DNA of 64,000 bases, from contig NZ_CP045482.1 of the NCBI RefSeq assembly GCF_009729015.1, forward strand, positions 430,001 through 494,000, read 5' to 3'. A program made the position numbers and the translations under genes. The notes below the pieces were generated by a model. It saw only the letters and a program-made list of their open reading frames with translations. It was not told the DNA's origin and ran no database searches. Shown one piece after another: positions 54,079-63,062 of this stretch. The stretch is from Acidianus ambivalens. GTDB lineage: Archaea; Thermoproteota; Thermoprotei_A; Sulfolobales; Sulfolobaceae. Numbering within the stretch: position 1 is the first letter of the stretch; each line of letters opens with the position of its first letter.

Positions 54079-54861
54079 ATGGAAAAGAAACCTTTCATCA
54101 TAGGTATGATTCATTTACCTCCCCTTCCAGGTTCGCCTAACAATAAGATGAGTCTTGATGAAATAGTTAATTATGCAATAACTGAAGGACAAAAGTTGCA
54201 AGAGGCTGGAGTAGACGGAGTTATAGTTGAAAATTTGGGCGATTATCCTTTCTTTAAGGACAACATTCCCCCTATTACGATAGCTTCAATGAGTATCATA
54301 GTTAGGGAAGTTAGGAAGAACTTCTATTTCGACGCTGTGGGAGTTAACGTGTTACGAAATGGTTGTATAGACGCTTTTTCCATTGCTCATGTTACCGGTT
54401 CTCAGTTCATAAGATGTAATGTGCTAATAGGAGCTTACGTAACAGATCAAGGAATAATAGAAGGTAAAGCAGCAGAACTCCTGAGGTTAAAGAGGTTCTT
54501 AAACTCCAACGTAATGATATTTGCAGACATTCACGTTAAGCACGCATATCCTTTATATAATCTTCCTATAGAGTTGGCAGCTCAGGATTTAGCTGAAAGA
54601 GGAGGAGCTGACGCAGTAATAGTTTCTGGCCCTAGGAGTTCTATTCCACCCTCTGTGGACACTGTTAAGAAAGTAAAATCTTCAGTTAGTTTGCCCGTAA
54701 TTATAGGTAGCGGAATTTCTCTCGAGAACTTTAAGGAATTCTGTAAAATTGCTGATGGTTTGATAATAGGTGAAAAGGACTTTAAAGAAGGAGGAGTTAT
54801 AGGTGGTCCTAGTAAGAAGGAGGCTTACGAATATTTAGTAAAAGAATGTAGACAAAAGTAA
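54079..54861 (+). CDS. BtpA-family TIM-barrel protein
   Basis: 260 residues. FIIGMIHLPPLPGSPNNKMS is the family start; AGVDGVIVENLGDYPFF and FDAVGVNVLRNGCIDAFSIA follow, and VIIGSGISLENFKEFCKIAD closes the barrel. BtpA helps stability of photosystem I in cyanobacteria; in archaea the role is unknown. Divergent from the haem-like pair, so a tetrapyrrole link is possible but inferred. Confidence 0.75.
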   Translation: MEKKPFIIGMIHLPPLPGSPNNKMSLDEIVNYAITEGQKLQEAGVDGVIVENLGDYPFFKDNIPPITIASMSIIVREVRKNFYFDAVGVNVLRNGCIDAFSIAHVTGSQFIRCNVLIGAYVTDQGIIEGKAAELLRLKRFLNSNVMIFADIHVKHAYPLYNLPIELAAQDLAERGGADAVIVSGPRSSIPPSVDTVKKVKSSVSLPVIIGSGISLENFKEFCKIADGLIIGEKDFKEGGVIGGPSKKEAYEYLVKECRQK

Positions 54862-54911
54862 TTTTAATTTGCATAATAAAAATACATCACAACGTAAAGC
54901 TTTATAAGCTA

Positions 54912-54929
54912 AAGTTGACTAGTCAACTT
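54912..54929. promoter_or_regulatory. Perfect 18-bp palindrome
   Basis: AAGTTGACTAGTCAACTT is a perfect inverted repeat in the 259-base gap between the BtpA-like gene and the FixX gene. It follows an AT-rich TTTATAAG box by a few bases. It may be a dimeric regulator site; no gene starts nearby on either side, which is odd. Confidence 0.3.
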
Positions 54930-55120
54930 AAGACCGTAAAATTTTAGGGATAACGTAATATGACAATTACAATTGATTTTTTCACAGATAAGAAAAGAAG
55001 TGATCAAACTAAGAGTTAATAGTAATAAATTCCTTATGTTTTTAGTTTTCTAATGTTTGGTTTATATTTCCTTTATCTAAATTATTGAGATGTCGTGTTA
55101 ATTGATAAAAAACTTATTAA

Positions 55121-55405
55121 TTAGCCATATCTATAAGATATTCCGCCTTCGGGAAACCTAAATTTAATAGCTCCAAATGGACAGATGACTAAAGCTCCAC
55201 CGCATTCTAAGCATCTTTCGTAATGTACAGCAATTCTTCCGTCTGGCAAAGCCTCATAAGTCCCTGCTGGACACGATAGAGTACACGGCTTATCCTTACA
55301 GTTAATGCAGATATCAGTATTAACTTCTATATGGGGCTTTTTATCTACATTATAAGTATTTAATCCTAGCCTCTTCAAAAGAGGAACTATTTTACTGCTT
55401 TCCAT
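55121..55405 (-). CDS. fixX: FixX-like ferredoxin
   Basis: 94 residues with CINCKDKPCTLSCPAG and CLECGGALVICPFGAI, the cysteine pattern of FixX-type proteins with one degenerate cluster. FixX passes electrons between the ETF dehydrogenase FixC and quinone. It overlaps the fixC remnant by 19 bases. Confidence 0.85.
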   Translation of the reverse strand: MESSKIVPLLKRLGLNTYNVDKKPHIEVNTDICINCKDKPCTLSCPAGTYEALPDGRIAVHYERCLECGGALVICPFGAIKFRFPEGGISYRYG

Positions 55406-56252
55406 AAATCCTTCACCGCCTGACTTAGTGGAATTCCTTTCTCCTTTAATCTATATAAGACGTCGTTAATTAACGTATCCCTATTCTCCTCAACTGTAAA
55501 CATATCAGACAGTACATTACATAGAATCTCTGGGTAAGTTGAAAGTGTTGAAGGAGAATTAATCAGCTCAAAACGATTATAAGCTAACTCCAAGTGTTTA
55601 AGTACGAAACTATCCTTAAGCATTTCATAATAAACCTCAGTGTTTGAGAAATTCCTGCTCTCTACAATCTTTTTTGCAGCAAGTCCTGCAATCATTCCAG
55701 AGCCTATTGCTAAATCCATTCCCCTTATTGTAAAGCCGTCATTAATTAGAAATCCAGCAGAGTCTCCTACCGCAATTAGATTTTTATCGTATAACGGTGG
55801 CAAGTTCTTAAAACCGTAGTAAGGAATAGCGTGGGCTGAGTATTCTAAAATCTCCCCTTCAATTCCTATCCTTTCCCTAAACGCCTCAACTAAATCCTTT
55901 GCAGGAAACTCCGATTTAGGAAGGGAATCAAAAGTTACTGCCATGCCTACAGATAATGTATCCTTATTAGTGTAAACAAAGCCTCCGCCTTTAACACCTT
56001 TTATTGTCCCTACTATTGTCCTAACTTCTCCTTCATTATCCGGCAAATTAACGTCTGTCTTTATTATCTCTTTCACTCCGAGCATCCACTTATCTGGAGT
56101 AAATTTTCTCAACCCCAGCAGTCTAAATACTACAGAAGTAACTCCTGAAGCGTCAATTATTAGCGGAGCTTTAAGTGTCCCCCTATTCGTTTCCAGAGTT
56201 ATTCCTTCGCCTTCTCTATAGGCATTTAAAACAAGAGTGGAGTAAGAGAAAG
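55387..56252 (-). pseudogene. fixC: fixC, 5'-truncated ETF-quinone oxidoreductase
   Basis: The open frame covers the last two thirds of FixC: VGDSAGFLINDGFTIRGMDL is the FAD-binding C-terminal motif and AIGSGMIAGLAAKKIVESRN follows. The N-terminal FAD GxGxxG and about 120-140 residues are missing. At 56252 the sequence switches to the 172-bp region shared with 61915-62087. A product from an internal ATG at 56112 would still lack the dinucleotide fold, so electron transfer to FixX is probably lost. Confidence 0.75.
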
Positions 56253-56424
56253 GGAAAATTTTACGTAAGAAAATAGCAGTTCATCTATTATGCTAACGAA
56301 GAAATATTTCCTGAATCCCTAATTAGATTAAATAAACTATTAGATAAAAATAATGTATGACTTTCTTAAGATGCTACATGTGCAAAAACACTTGCGGAAT
56401 AATTGCCACAGTTGAAGGAAAGGT
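56253..56424 (+). repeat. Duplicated leader region, copy 1
   Basis: About 170 bp matching 61915-62087 with a few differences. It contains the promoter region and first codons of the molybdopterin oxidoreductase gene. The small upstream frame seen in copy 2 has stops here. Confidence 0.8.
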
Positions 56425-58471
56425 AGTAAGAGTTGCTGCAAATAGGAATCATCCTCAGCCAGGTATTTGCGGCAGAGGAGCAGCTGGTCCTTATTTACTT
56501 ACTCACCCAGATAGGCTTAAATCTCCTTTGATTAGGGAAGGAGATAAATTGGTTCCAACAAGTTGGGAGAAAGCTTTAGACGAAGTCACCAAAAGGCTTA
56601 AAGAACTTTTAGACGAAGGCCATCCAGAATACCTAGCTATAACTTACCACGATTACGGTAAGGAGCTTTTAGAAAGGTTTGCAGCACTTTACGGAACACC
56701 CAATTTAATAGGCCACGAGTCAGTTTGTCACGGTCCGAGGACTGTAGCTGCAGAGTTAGTTTTAGGAGCAGAAGGTCCCAGAAGTATTGACCCAGACTAT
56801 CCCAACTCTAAGTTCGTTGTATTTATAGGCAGGAATCCTTTAGAAGGCATTGTCCCTGACATAGTTAGGAGAATAGAAGAAGGAAGGAAAAATGGAATGA
56901 AGATAGCGGTTATAGATCCTAGGAAGTCGGCAATAGCTCAAAGATATGCAGATAGGTGGATTCCTATAAGGCCCGGCACCGATACTGCTTTCCTGCTTTC
57001 TGTAATTTATTATATGATAAAGAACGGTATGTATGACGAAGATTTCCTAAAGAAGTATAGCAATGCTTCGCTGTTAGTCTACGAAGACGATTTGTCTCCT
57101 GCTAATGAGTATTCAGATAAGTTAATCTATGAAGGAGAAAGAAACGGTAGAAGAGTAGCTACAGCCTTTTACTTGCTAATGAAGGAAGGAGAGAAAGTAT
57201 ACCCCAGACTTACTTACATTACTGGGGCCACTTACGACGACGTTAAGTACATTGCAGAAAACTTGTGGGAAAACAGACCCTCTGCAGTAATAGACGACGG
57301 TTGGCATACTTCCTTTTCCACGGACTCAACTTACACTTGGATGTCAGCTTTCATAATTAATGCAATGATAGGCAACCTGGACAAGAAAGGAGGACTGATT
57401 TTCTCTAAAAAGCCCAGGATAAAGCTCTATGAAGAGAATAAAGCAAAAGTTAAGAGGATAGATAAAATTAGGTATCCATTAACTTATGCTGCCTTTCAGG
57501 AGGTATATAGGGCAATACTTACCGGAAGTCCTTATCCAATAAAAGCTTTAATGGTCGTGGGGACAAACCTAGACGGTAGGGATCCAAATAGCGACCTAGT
57601 TAGGAGAGCGCTAAGTAAGTTGGACTTCCTAGTAGTTGTCGACGTTATGCCTTCAGACGTGACAGAGTACGCTGACGTAGTATTGGCAGAATCTACTTAT
57701 TTAGAAAGGGACGAGTTACCTTTGCCTGTAGGTTGGACTTTGGAGGCATGGGTTGATATTCATCAAAAGGCTGTTGAACCTTATTACGACACAAAGCCGT
57801 TGTGGTGGATATTGTTAGAACTTGAAAGAAGGCTAGGATTAGCAAACGATACTTTTGATTCCTTGCAGGATATGATTCTAAGTAAACTAGGAATAAACAA
57901 GGAAGAACTTTACTCAAAAGGTTGTGTAAAGATACCTACGGAAATTTACGAAGTTTATCCTTATAAGAAGGGGCTAAATACTCCCTCAGGAAAAGTTGAG
58001 ATATACTCCACAATCTTACACGAGCACGGATACTACCCATTGCCTACTTATATAGAGAAAAACGTTATGCCTAGAGAAGACGACGAATTTTACTTAACAA
58101 GCGGTCACACATTGTATCACACTCAAGACAGCATAACCTTTGATATACCAACGCTGATAAAGTTGGCTCCAGAGAACCCAGTTACCATCAACAGGAAGAA
58201 GGCAGAAAAACTGGGAATAAAGGACAATGACGAAGTAGAATTAATTTCCTTAACCACTGGCCAAAGAGTGAGATGCAAGGTTAGAGTAACTGACGACATA
58301 AGGGAAGACACGGCCTTTACGTACTTCGGCTTTGGCAGGCATTCTAAAGGAGAAAAATTCGCCTACGGCCACGGCTTCGACGTCAATAGCTTAATAAGCG
58401 ATCAAATTACCGACCCAATTTCCGGAAGTATAGCTCAGTCCTTAAATATTGTAAAGATAAGGAAGGTATAG
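56357..58471 (+). CDS. Molybdopterin oxidoreductase (DMSO-reductase family)
   Basis: 704 residues. The N-terminus has C6, C9, C13 and C38 (FLRCYMCKNTCG ... GICGRG) for a 4Fe-4S cluster. Cys in GHESVCHGPRTVA is in the position of the Mo/W ligand, as in polysulfide, thiosulfate and tetrathionate reductases. C-terminal region ASYG-like TYFGFGRHSKGEKFAYGHGF closes the cofactor site. No Tat signal is present, so it is cytoplasmic unless exported with a partner. No FeS or membrane subunit gene is nearby. Sulfur-compound or formate-type redox is likely, substrate unknown. Confidence 0.85.
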   Translation: MTFLRCYMCKNTCGIIATVEGKVVRVAANRNHPQPGICGRGAAGPYLLTHPDRLKSPLIREGDKLVPTSWEKALDEVTKRLKELLDEGHPEYLAITYHDYGKELLERFAALYGTPNLIGHESVCHGPRTVAAELVLGAEGPRSIDPDYPNSKFVVFIGRNPLEGIVPDIVRRIEEGRKNGMKIAVIDPRKSAIAQRYADRWIPIRPGTDTAFLLSVIYYMIKNGMYDEDFLKKYSNASLLVYEDDLSPANEYSDKLIYEGERNGRRVATAFYLLMKEGEKVYPRLTYITGATYDDVKYIAENLWENRPSAVIDDGWHTSFSTDSTYTWMSAFIINAMIGNLDKKGGLIFSKKPRIKLYEENKAKVKRIDKIRYPLTYAAFQEVYRAILTGSPYPIKALMVVGTNLDGRDPNSDLVRRALSKLDFLVVVDVMPSDVTEYADVVLAESTYLERDELPLPVGWTLEAWVDIHQKAVEPYYDTKPLWWILLELERRLGLANDTFDSLQDMILSKLGINKEELYSKGCVKIPTEIYEVYPYKKGLNTPSGKVEIYSTILHEHGYYPLPTYIEKNVMPREDDEFYLTSGHTLYHTQDSITFDIPTLIKLAPENPVTINRKKAEKLGIKDNDEVELISLTTGQRVRCKVRVTDDIREDTAFTYFGFGRHSKGEKFAYGHGFDVNSLISDQITDPISGSIAQSLNIVKIRKV

Positions 58472-58514
58472 GAAAACAATGATTGCAACAAAGTGCTCAT
58501 TCAGCTTATTCAGA

Positions 58515-59243
58515 TTACCTCAAAATTCTCAAAATAAAATCCTGAGCCTTAAGGAAAGCCTTTGTTTTTAATATTCCTTTAAATGGGGAATAATATACTC
58601 TCAACTTAATTAAAGATAAGAACATGAGGATTATTATCTTGAACAACTTTCTTGAAATTTTACTATCAGTCTCATCATGTATGTAACTTATTTCCACTTC
58701 CTTTATACTATAACCTCTCCTCTTAAATTCATAAATTAAATTTACATCAAACAAAAAGTCATTTATTATTAAATTGTCAAGAACTGAAAGAGCCTTTTCC
58801 CTATTTATTAGCTTAACTCCGGACTGAAAATCCTTAAACTTTCTAAGACTGGGGAAGAAAATCTTAGTTAAAATAATAAAGCCTCGGTGCAAAAACCTCC
58901 TTTTCCAGGGCATGCCTATGATTCTTCGAGTTGTAATGACTAAATCAGCGTTAGTAGTAGTTATTTTATTTAAATCGTCACGTGTTACCGGTAAATCGGC
59001 ATCAATTAATAGAATTTTTTTGTATGACGAGAATTCTATACCTTTCTTTAACGATGCTCCCTTTCCCAACCTTTCCTTGCTTACGTAAAGTTTTGCGTTA
59101 TATTCCTTTACAACTTCCGGCGTATTATCATTTCCATCAAATATAACTATAATTTCTGACGACGAGTACCATGAGGTTAACTTGTTTAAAGTATTTCCTA
59201 TCCTCTTCTCTTCATTGAATGCAGGAATCACTATAGATAGCAT
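58515..59243 (-). CDS. Family 2 glycosyltransferase (dolichyl-phosphate mannose/glucose synthase-like)
   Basis: 242 residues. LSIVIPAFNEEKRIGNTLNK is the GT-A start; ILLIDADLPVTRDDLNKI has the DxD-type motif; VITTRRIIGMPWKRRF and FKDFQSGVKLINREKALSVL are typical of DPM1/GtrB-type enzymes. It probably transfers a sugar from a nucleotide to a lipid carrier for cell-surface glycosylation. No C-terminal membrane segments. Convergent with the molybdopterin gene. Confidence 0.85.
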   Translation of the reverse strand: MLSIVIPAFNEEKRIGNTLNKLTSWYSSSEIIVIFDGNDNTPEVVKEYNAKLYVSKERLGKGASLKKGIEFSSYKKILLIDADLPVTRDDLNKITTTNADLVITTRRIIGMPWKRRFLHRGFIILTKIFFPSLRKFKDFQSGVKLINREKALSVLDNLIINDFLFDVNLIYEFKRRGYSIKEVEISYIHDETDSKISRKLFKIIILMFLSLIKLRVYYSPFKGILKTKAFLKAQDFILRILR

Positions 59244-59553
59244 TTTTATATAAAAAGAAGGTTAGAAAAGTTTATAAAGATATTTGTTAAATGCGATTCT
59301 CTAGTTAAGGGAATAATTTAAATAGTTTATACATTTCTTAATTTATAATAGTTGTTGCTTAATAAGAAGAGAAAGACGTAATACATTTGTTTTTAACAGA
59401 ATTAGGACGGCTCAAACTTAGTGTAAAGACTCCTAAAAATAGTAGAAAAGTTAATAAGCTAGTAAATTGAAACTTTTCTATTTTCAAATTGTACAATCCG
59501 ATTTTCTTGCTGTGAGGCAAGTATGTAACATTTCTGCGTAACTTTTAATTATC

Positions 59554-59721
59554 GTGGAAAGATACTTGACTCCTAGTGATGTTGATGAGATATTTAGCAT
59601 TAAGTAGGAGTGAATTAGGGAAGGGAAAATTAAGGCTATTAACGGTAGTGAGATTGAGAAGTGGTGAAAAAGTTAAGCAAGTAGCAATTTATACAAGGGT
59701 TTCGCAAGTCAGAAAGATAAT
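59554..59721 (+). pseudogene. IS607-type serine recombinase (TnpA) relic
   Basis: From GTG 59554: ERYLTPSDVDEIFSIK, stop, GKIKAINGSEIEKW, stop, and in a shifted frame VKQVAIYTRVSQVRKI. The MerR-like N-terminus followed by VAIYxRVS is the IS607 serine-recombinase start. Only about 55 codons remain. The gap from 59,244 to 59,553 holds no other feature. Confidence 0.65.
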
Positions 59722-60182
59722 ATCTTTTTACTTTCTTCTAGCATTCTTTTAATGTCTTGTAATAAGTTTTTTACACTATCCATATCTAACTTAGCTTCAT
59801 GAAATCCCCATACGTGAAGTGTATAAGCCGAATTCCACCCAGTTTTAATCCAATCACCTAACCTTGAGGAAAGTTTTGCTGCAGCATTTGCTAAAGTGTA
59901 AGTATGCCACCTATCTCCCTTTACTGCTTGCTGATATTCAGCTAAATTAAACTTCTCAGCAAAAGCTTTGACTATCTCCTCAGCAACCTTATAAGCTTTC
60001 TCTGAAGATTGAACTACGTCGCCTTTCTTTAGATATTCTTCAGCCTCTTTCATATACTTTTCAGCTAAACTCAATCTAAGTTTTATTCCTTCTTGAGGGT
60101 CTTCTCTAGATAAAGCTGAAATTATTAAATCCTCAACGTTTATCCCTTTCTCCTCAGCCTTCTTTATTGGCTCCTCCATCAC
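59709..60182 (-). CDS. PaREP1-family protein
   Basis: 157 residues, helical. LAEKYMKEAEEYLKKGDVVQ and SSEKAYKVAEEIVKAFAEKF are the signature PaREP1 repeats, a HEPN-like fold common in thermophilic archaea. WHTYTLANAAAKLSSRLGDW follows. Often multi-copy; function unknown, possibly RNA-related. It overlaps the IS607 relic. Confidence 0.75.
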   Translation of the reverse strand: MMEEPIKKAEEKGINVEDLIISALSREDPQEGIKLRLSLAEKYMKEAEEYLKKGDVVQSSEKAYKVAEEIVKAFAEKFNLAEYQQAVKGDRWHTYTLANAAAKLSSRLGDWIKTGWNSAYTLHVWGFHEAKLDMDSVKNLLQDIKRMLEESKKILSF

Positions 60183-60233
60183 GATATATTTCGAATCCTT
60201 CCTAATATTGTCATTTACCTGACGTCTTATATA

Positions 60234-60800
60234 ATGATGCTAGCAGAAATAGTTGTAAGTATGGGTAGTGAGTTTACAACAAGTGATGCTAGGGAGTTGA
60301 CTAGCCAGTGGGATTTTGTTACTAGGAGTATTGCTAGGGTTAAGAATAGGCTGAGGAGGGATTTGGTACTTTTAGGCTATAGAGATAGTCTGTCTAGGAA
60401 GAATTTGGAGGAGTGGAGATAGTATAGTGTTGTCTGAGGTTAGGTTTCTTTTGGAGGAGTTGGAGAGGCTTGAGGGTATGAGATTGAGAATGTTGTTCCC
60501 AAGGATAGTTTGATTTTCACTATTCCGGGTATTGGTAAAACCTTGGGTTGGCTGGTGATGTTAGGCGCTTTAGTGAAGGTTTGTTGCTTATTGTGGTCTT
60601 GTTGTTGAGTCTAGTGTTGTATCAAGAGGTATTTCTAAGAGGGGTGATGCTGTTTTGAGGAGGGCCTTTTATTTGGCAGCTTTGACTGACATCAAGGTTA
60701 ATCCTGTTATCAAGCGTTTTTATGAGAATCATAAGGGTAAGAAGTTGATTACTGCTTGTGCTAGGCTTTTATTACTTGGGCTGTATTATAATAAGCCCTT
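60234..60800 (+). pseudogene. IS110-family transposase relic
   Basis: Pieces in several frames: VKNRLRRDLVLLGYRDSLSR, then VVPKDSLIFTIPGIGKTLGW, GLVVES-like stretches, SKRGDAVLRRAFYLAALTDI and KVNPVIKRFYENHKGKK. The TIPGIG and KRGDAxLRRxxYxAA motifs identify the C-terminal half of an IS110/IS1111 transposase. More than four frame changes and stops; non-functional. Confidence 0.7.
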
Positions 60801-60892
60801 TGACGCTAGCGAGTAAAGCAGGTTTCATCACTTGCGTAAGTAGTGCGGACTATGCTCGATTTTTCATGGAAAGGTTTTTATACCGGAGCTCT

Positions 60893-61148
60893 CCGCCGGC
60901 GAGGGTTCCCCTCATCGTTCCCACCATCGATTCGGGATTACATTTGGTGGGCAGTCGAGTGGCTCAGAGAACCACTCCTATTTGGACAGAGTGAGTAGGG
61001 AACTTTCATTGCTGAGCTCTAGTCCCTTAAGAGATACTAGATGCTCCTCCCTCAGTCCCATTCAGCAAGGAGCGTCATTATCACTAAAAGATTTAAATAC
61101 GGGGCTATTCATCTGGCGAGGCTTTCGCCCCCTTGACCCCCACTTTTT
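60893..61148 (-). mobile_element. Internally deleted TnpB element, inverted
   Basis: On the complement it starts after TTAC (61149-61152) with AAAAAGTGGGGGTCAAGG and GCGAAAGCCTCGCC, as the left end at 9108 does. The tnpB body is deleted. The remaining 3' part matches the region after the RuvC domain (TCTCTGAGCCACTCGACTGC) and keeps the right-end GAGGGGAACCCTCG hairpin. About 256 bp long. It preserves just the two ends and the guide-RNA-coding region. Confidence 0.65.
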
Positions 61149-61339
61149 GTAAATGGATTAGCAATCTTACTAGGAGTTATAATGTTACTAGCAGCACTTT
61201 ATTTACACAACTATCATTATTGCAACTATTATTTGTGAAGAGATAATATTCAAAAAGAGGAAAAATTTTTAAATATGTTTTCTATATCTTTTATTGTGGT
61301 TTGCGAGAAGTAGATTTTCAGATTTTTAGTTAAGGGTGA

Positions 61340-61604
61340 GATGGATAGAAAAGAATTCATAGAATGGTTAAAAAGGAATTTCCCTCAATCAAAACTTCTA
61401 AGGCTTATTCTTGAAAAAATTGAAGCTAATGAATGAAGATCCGTTTAAGTACGCTAGGGAGAAGCTTGGAAAAGGAAAATACTAAAACCCAATGTTCTCC
61501 ATTGAGGTTACTGGAGATATAAGAATACTTTACAGTGTGGATTCAAAAAATTGTGTAGTTTTTATTTGGGAGATTAGCTCTCATAAGAAGGTTTACGGAC
61601 GTTA
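61340..61604 (+). pseudogene. RelE-type toxin relic
   Basis: MDRKEFIEWLKRNFPQSKLL and RLILEKIEANE, then a 4-base duplication (ATGA) shifts the frame; the sense resumes DPFKYAREKLGKGKY, TAA, NPMFSIEVTGDIRILYSVDS and VVFIWEISSHKKVYG. The DPxKYAxKL...GDIRIxY pattern is RelE/ParE. Two lesions. Just upstream is an AT-rich promoter-like stretch. Confidence 0.6.
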
Positions 61605-61714
61605 GCTTTTTCTTCCTCTTCAATTTCTTTAATAGCCTCCTCAAATACTTCCCTTACTTCATTAAAGTCACTGAATTCAACAAAAGTGTCTTCCCCTTTC
61701 TTCACAGTCTTCAT
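61574..61714 (-). CDS. Short acidic helical ORF opposite the RelE relic
   Basis: 46 residues from ATG 61714: MKTVKKGEDTFVEFSDFNEV then REVFEEAIKEIEEEEKANVR. It could be an antitoxin-like peptide. Its 3' end overlaps the RelE relic on the other strand, which is unusual for a partner. Confidence 0.35.
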   Translation of the reverse strand: MKTVKKGEDTFVEFSDFNEVREVFEEAIKEIEEEEKANVRKPSYES

Positions 61715-61912
61715 ACATATAAACTTCTCACAGAGGTTATTAAAACGATATGCTAATCGAGTTTCTCTTATAATTTTGAAAAATTGTATTGAAAGTAGTA
61801 TAAGCGCATATGTAGAGATCCCAGCTTTCTTTATGCGTTAGAATAATTGTGAAAATATAGTTTAGTTTACAAAAATTCTTTCTTCTAATTTCTGTCCACA
61901 CTTGATTAAATA

Positions 61913-62032
61913 ATGGAAAATTTCACGTTAGAAAAAGGGCAGTTCATCTATTATGCTAACAGAGAAATATTTCCTGAGTTCCTAATTAGATTAAATAAAC
62001 TATTAGATAAAAATAATGTATGGCTTTCTTAA
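61913..62032 (+). CDS. 39-residue leader ORF in the duplicated region
   Basis: ATG 61913: MENFTLEKGQFIYYANREIF then PEFLIRLNKLLDKNNVWLS. It overlaps the start of the truncated molybdopterin gene by 13 bases. The matching region in copy 1 has stops. It may be the tail of a longer gene or a real small protein; no family recognised. Confidence 0.35.
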   Translation: MENFTLEKGQFIYYANREIFPEFLIRLNKLLDKNNVWLS

Positions 62033-62087
62033 GATGCTACATGTGCAAAAACGCTTGCGGAATAATTGCCACAGTTGAAGGAAAAGT
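61915..62087 (+). repeat. Duplicated leader region, copy 2
   Basis: Matches 56253-56424. It includes a molybdopterin gene start: ATG 62020 reads MAFLRCYMCKNACGIIATVE and stops at TAG 62089-62091, where the dispersed hairpin repeat takes over. Confidence 0.8.
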
Positions 62088-62091
62088 ATAG
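62020..62091 (+). pseudogene. 5' fragment of a molybdopterin oxidoreductase gene
   Basis: 23 codons, near-identical to the N-terminus of the gene at 56357 (MAFLRCYMCKNACG versus MTFLRCYMCKNTCG), cut off at codon 24 by the hairpin repeat. Confidence 0.8.
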
Positions 62092-62151
62092 TGTTTACCC
62101 GTGGCGTAACTTATCCTTACTTTTAATTACTTCTAATTCCGCCACGGGCAC
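62091..62151 (-). repeat. Dispersed hairpin repeat, copy 3
   Basis: On the complement: CCCGTGGCGGAATTAGAAGT ... GGATAAGTTACGCCACGGG then TAAACAC. Nine-base inverted ends CCCGTGGCG/CGCCACGGG. It begins exactly where the duplicated gene fragment ends. Confidence 0.7.
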
Positions 62152-62257
62152 CTATATAAACATAACTTGTCAAAACGATATTTAGAAGCGATTAAAAATA
62201 ATCAATAGTTACGTGTAAATGTTAACTCTAAAGCCAAACCCTATGGCTATGGCGATA

Positions 62258-62779
62258 TTACTCTTTAGATGCATTTACCAGATTTTCCAATTCTTTTTCC
62301 AATTCTTCATTCCAAAAATCATTAAAATATTTCTTGGCATTGTCGATGACGAACTGTACTACGTTTTTTATATCTTTTTCAACCTCTTCCTTATCTTTAT
62401 AGTTAACTAAATTGGGATCAAAACCATTATATGAAAAAGAATGTAAAGATAGAGCTATTCTTACTACTAAACTTACGTTATAGCCTAATTTTTCAAGATC
62501 GTACGAAATCCCTATAAGACCTGTTGTTGGTGCAGAATAACCTATTCTCTCATACCACTCTTTTTCCTTTTCAGGCTTATTCTGAATTATTTTATCAAAA
62601 TCCTTTACAATTAATGCACTTATAAATGCCTTTATGGAAATAAAAGCTTTAGACGACGCGTTAGTTAAAAGTCCTCTTTTCAACATTTCTAATGCTAACC
62701 TACTTTCGACTAAACTTTCCATAACTTTCATGTGGATATAAGATTTGGGATTTCCCTTGTAATCTAATACTTCGTACAC
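62258..62779 (-). CDS. PaREP1/PaREP8-like helical protein
   Basis: 173 residues. MEVLD-like start, then SLVESRLALEMLKRGLLTNA and SSKAFISIKAFISALIVKDF, matching the helix pair of PaREP1/8-type HEPN-like proteins. YERIGYSAPTTGLIGISYDL follows. Function unknown. 62,780-63,062 holds no gene. Confidence 0.6.
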   Translation of the reverse strand: MYEVLDYKGNPKSYIHMKVMESLVESRLALEMLKRGLLTNASSKAFISIKAFISALIVKDFDKIIQNKPEKEKEWYERIGYSAPTTGLIGISYDLEKLGYNVSLVVRIALSLHSFSYNGFDPNLVNYKDKEEVEKDIKNVVQFVIDNAKKYFNDFWNEELEKELENLVNASKE

Positions 62780-63062
62780 AATATTATTATTCTAATTCTC
62801 CTAATAATACGTTTTATTGACAATTTATGATCAGCAACTTTTAGTTATTTTTACCTAGATGTTTAAAACAAGTGCTTTGTGGGGTAGTTGAATTTTCTTA
62901 GGCTCTAGTCTCACTTCTTCAGTATAAATCGGTAGTAGAATTAGAAGTAAGTTTAATGTAGCCATTTGGAAAAATTGAACAGGCTCACAAAGCTTAAAAC
63001 AAGTAAAAGATAAAATAAAACTTCACGGATTATTAAAACGAAGATTCTTGGTTACATGATTT

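Noticed and set aside
60758..60994. 78-codon frame across the IS110 relic and TnpB relic
   Set aside because: It bridges two unrelated relics and has no protein-like pattern.
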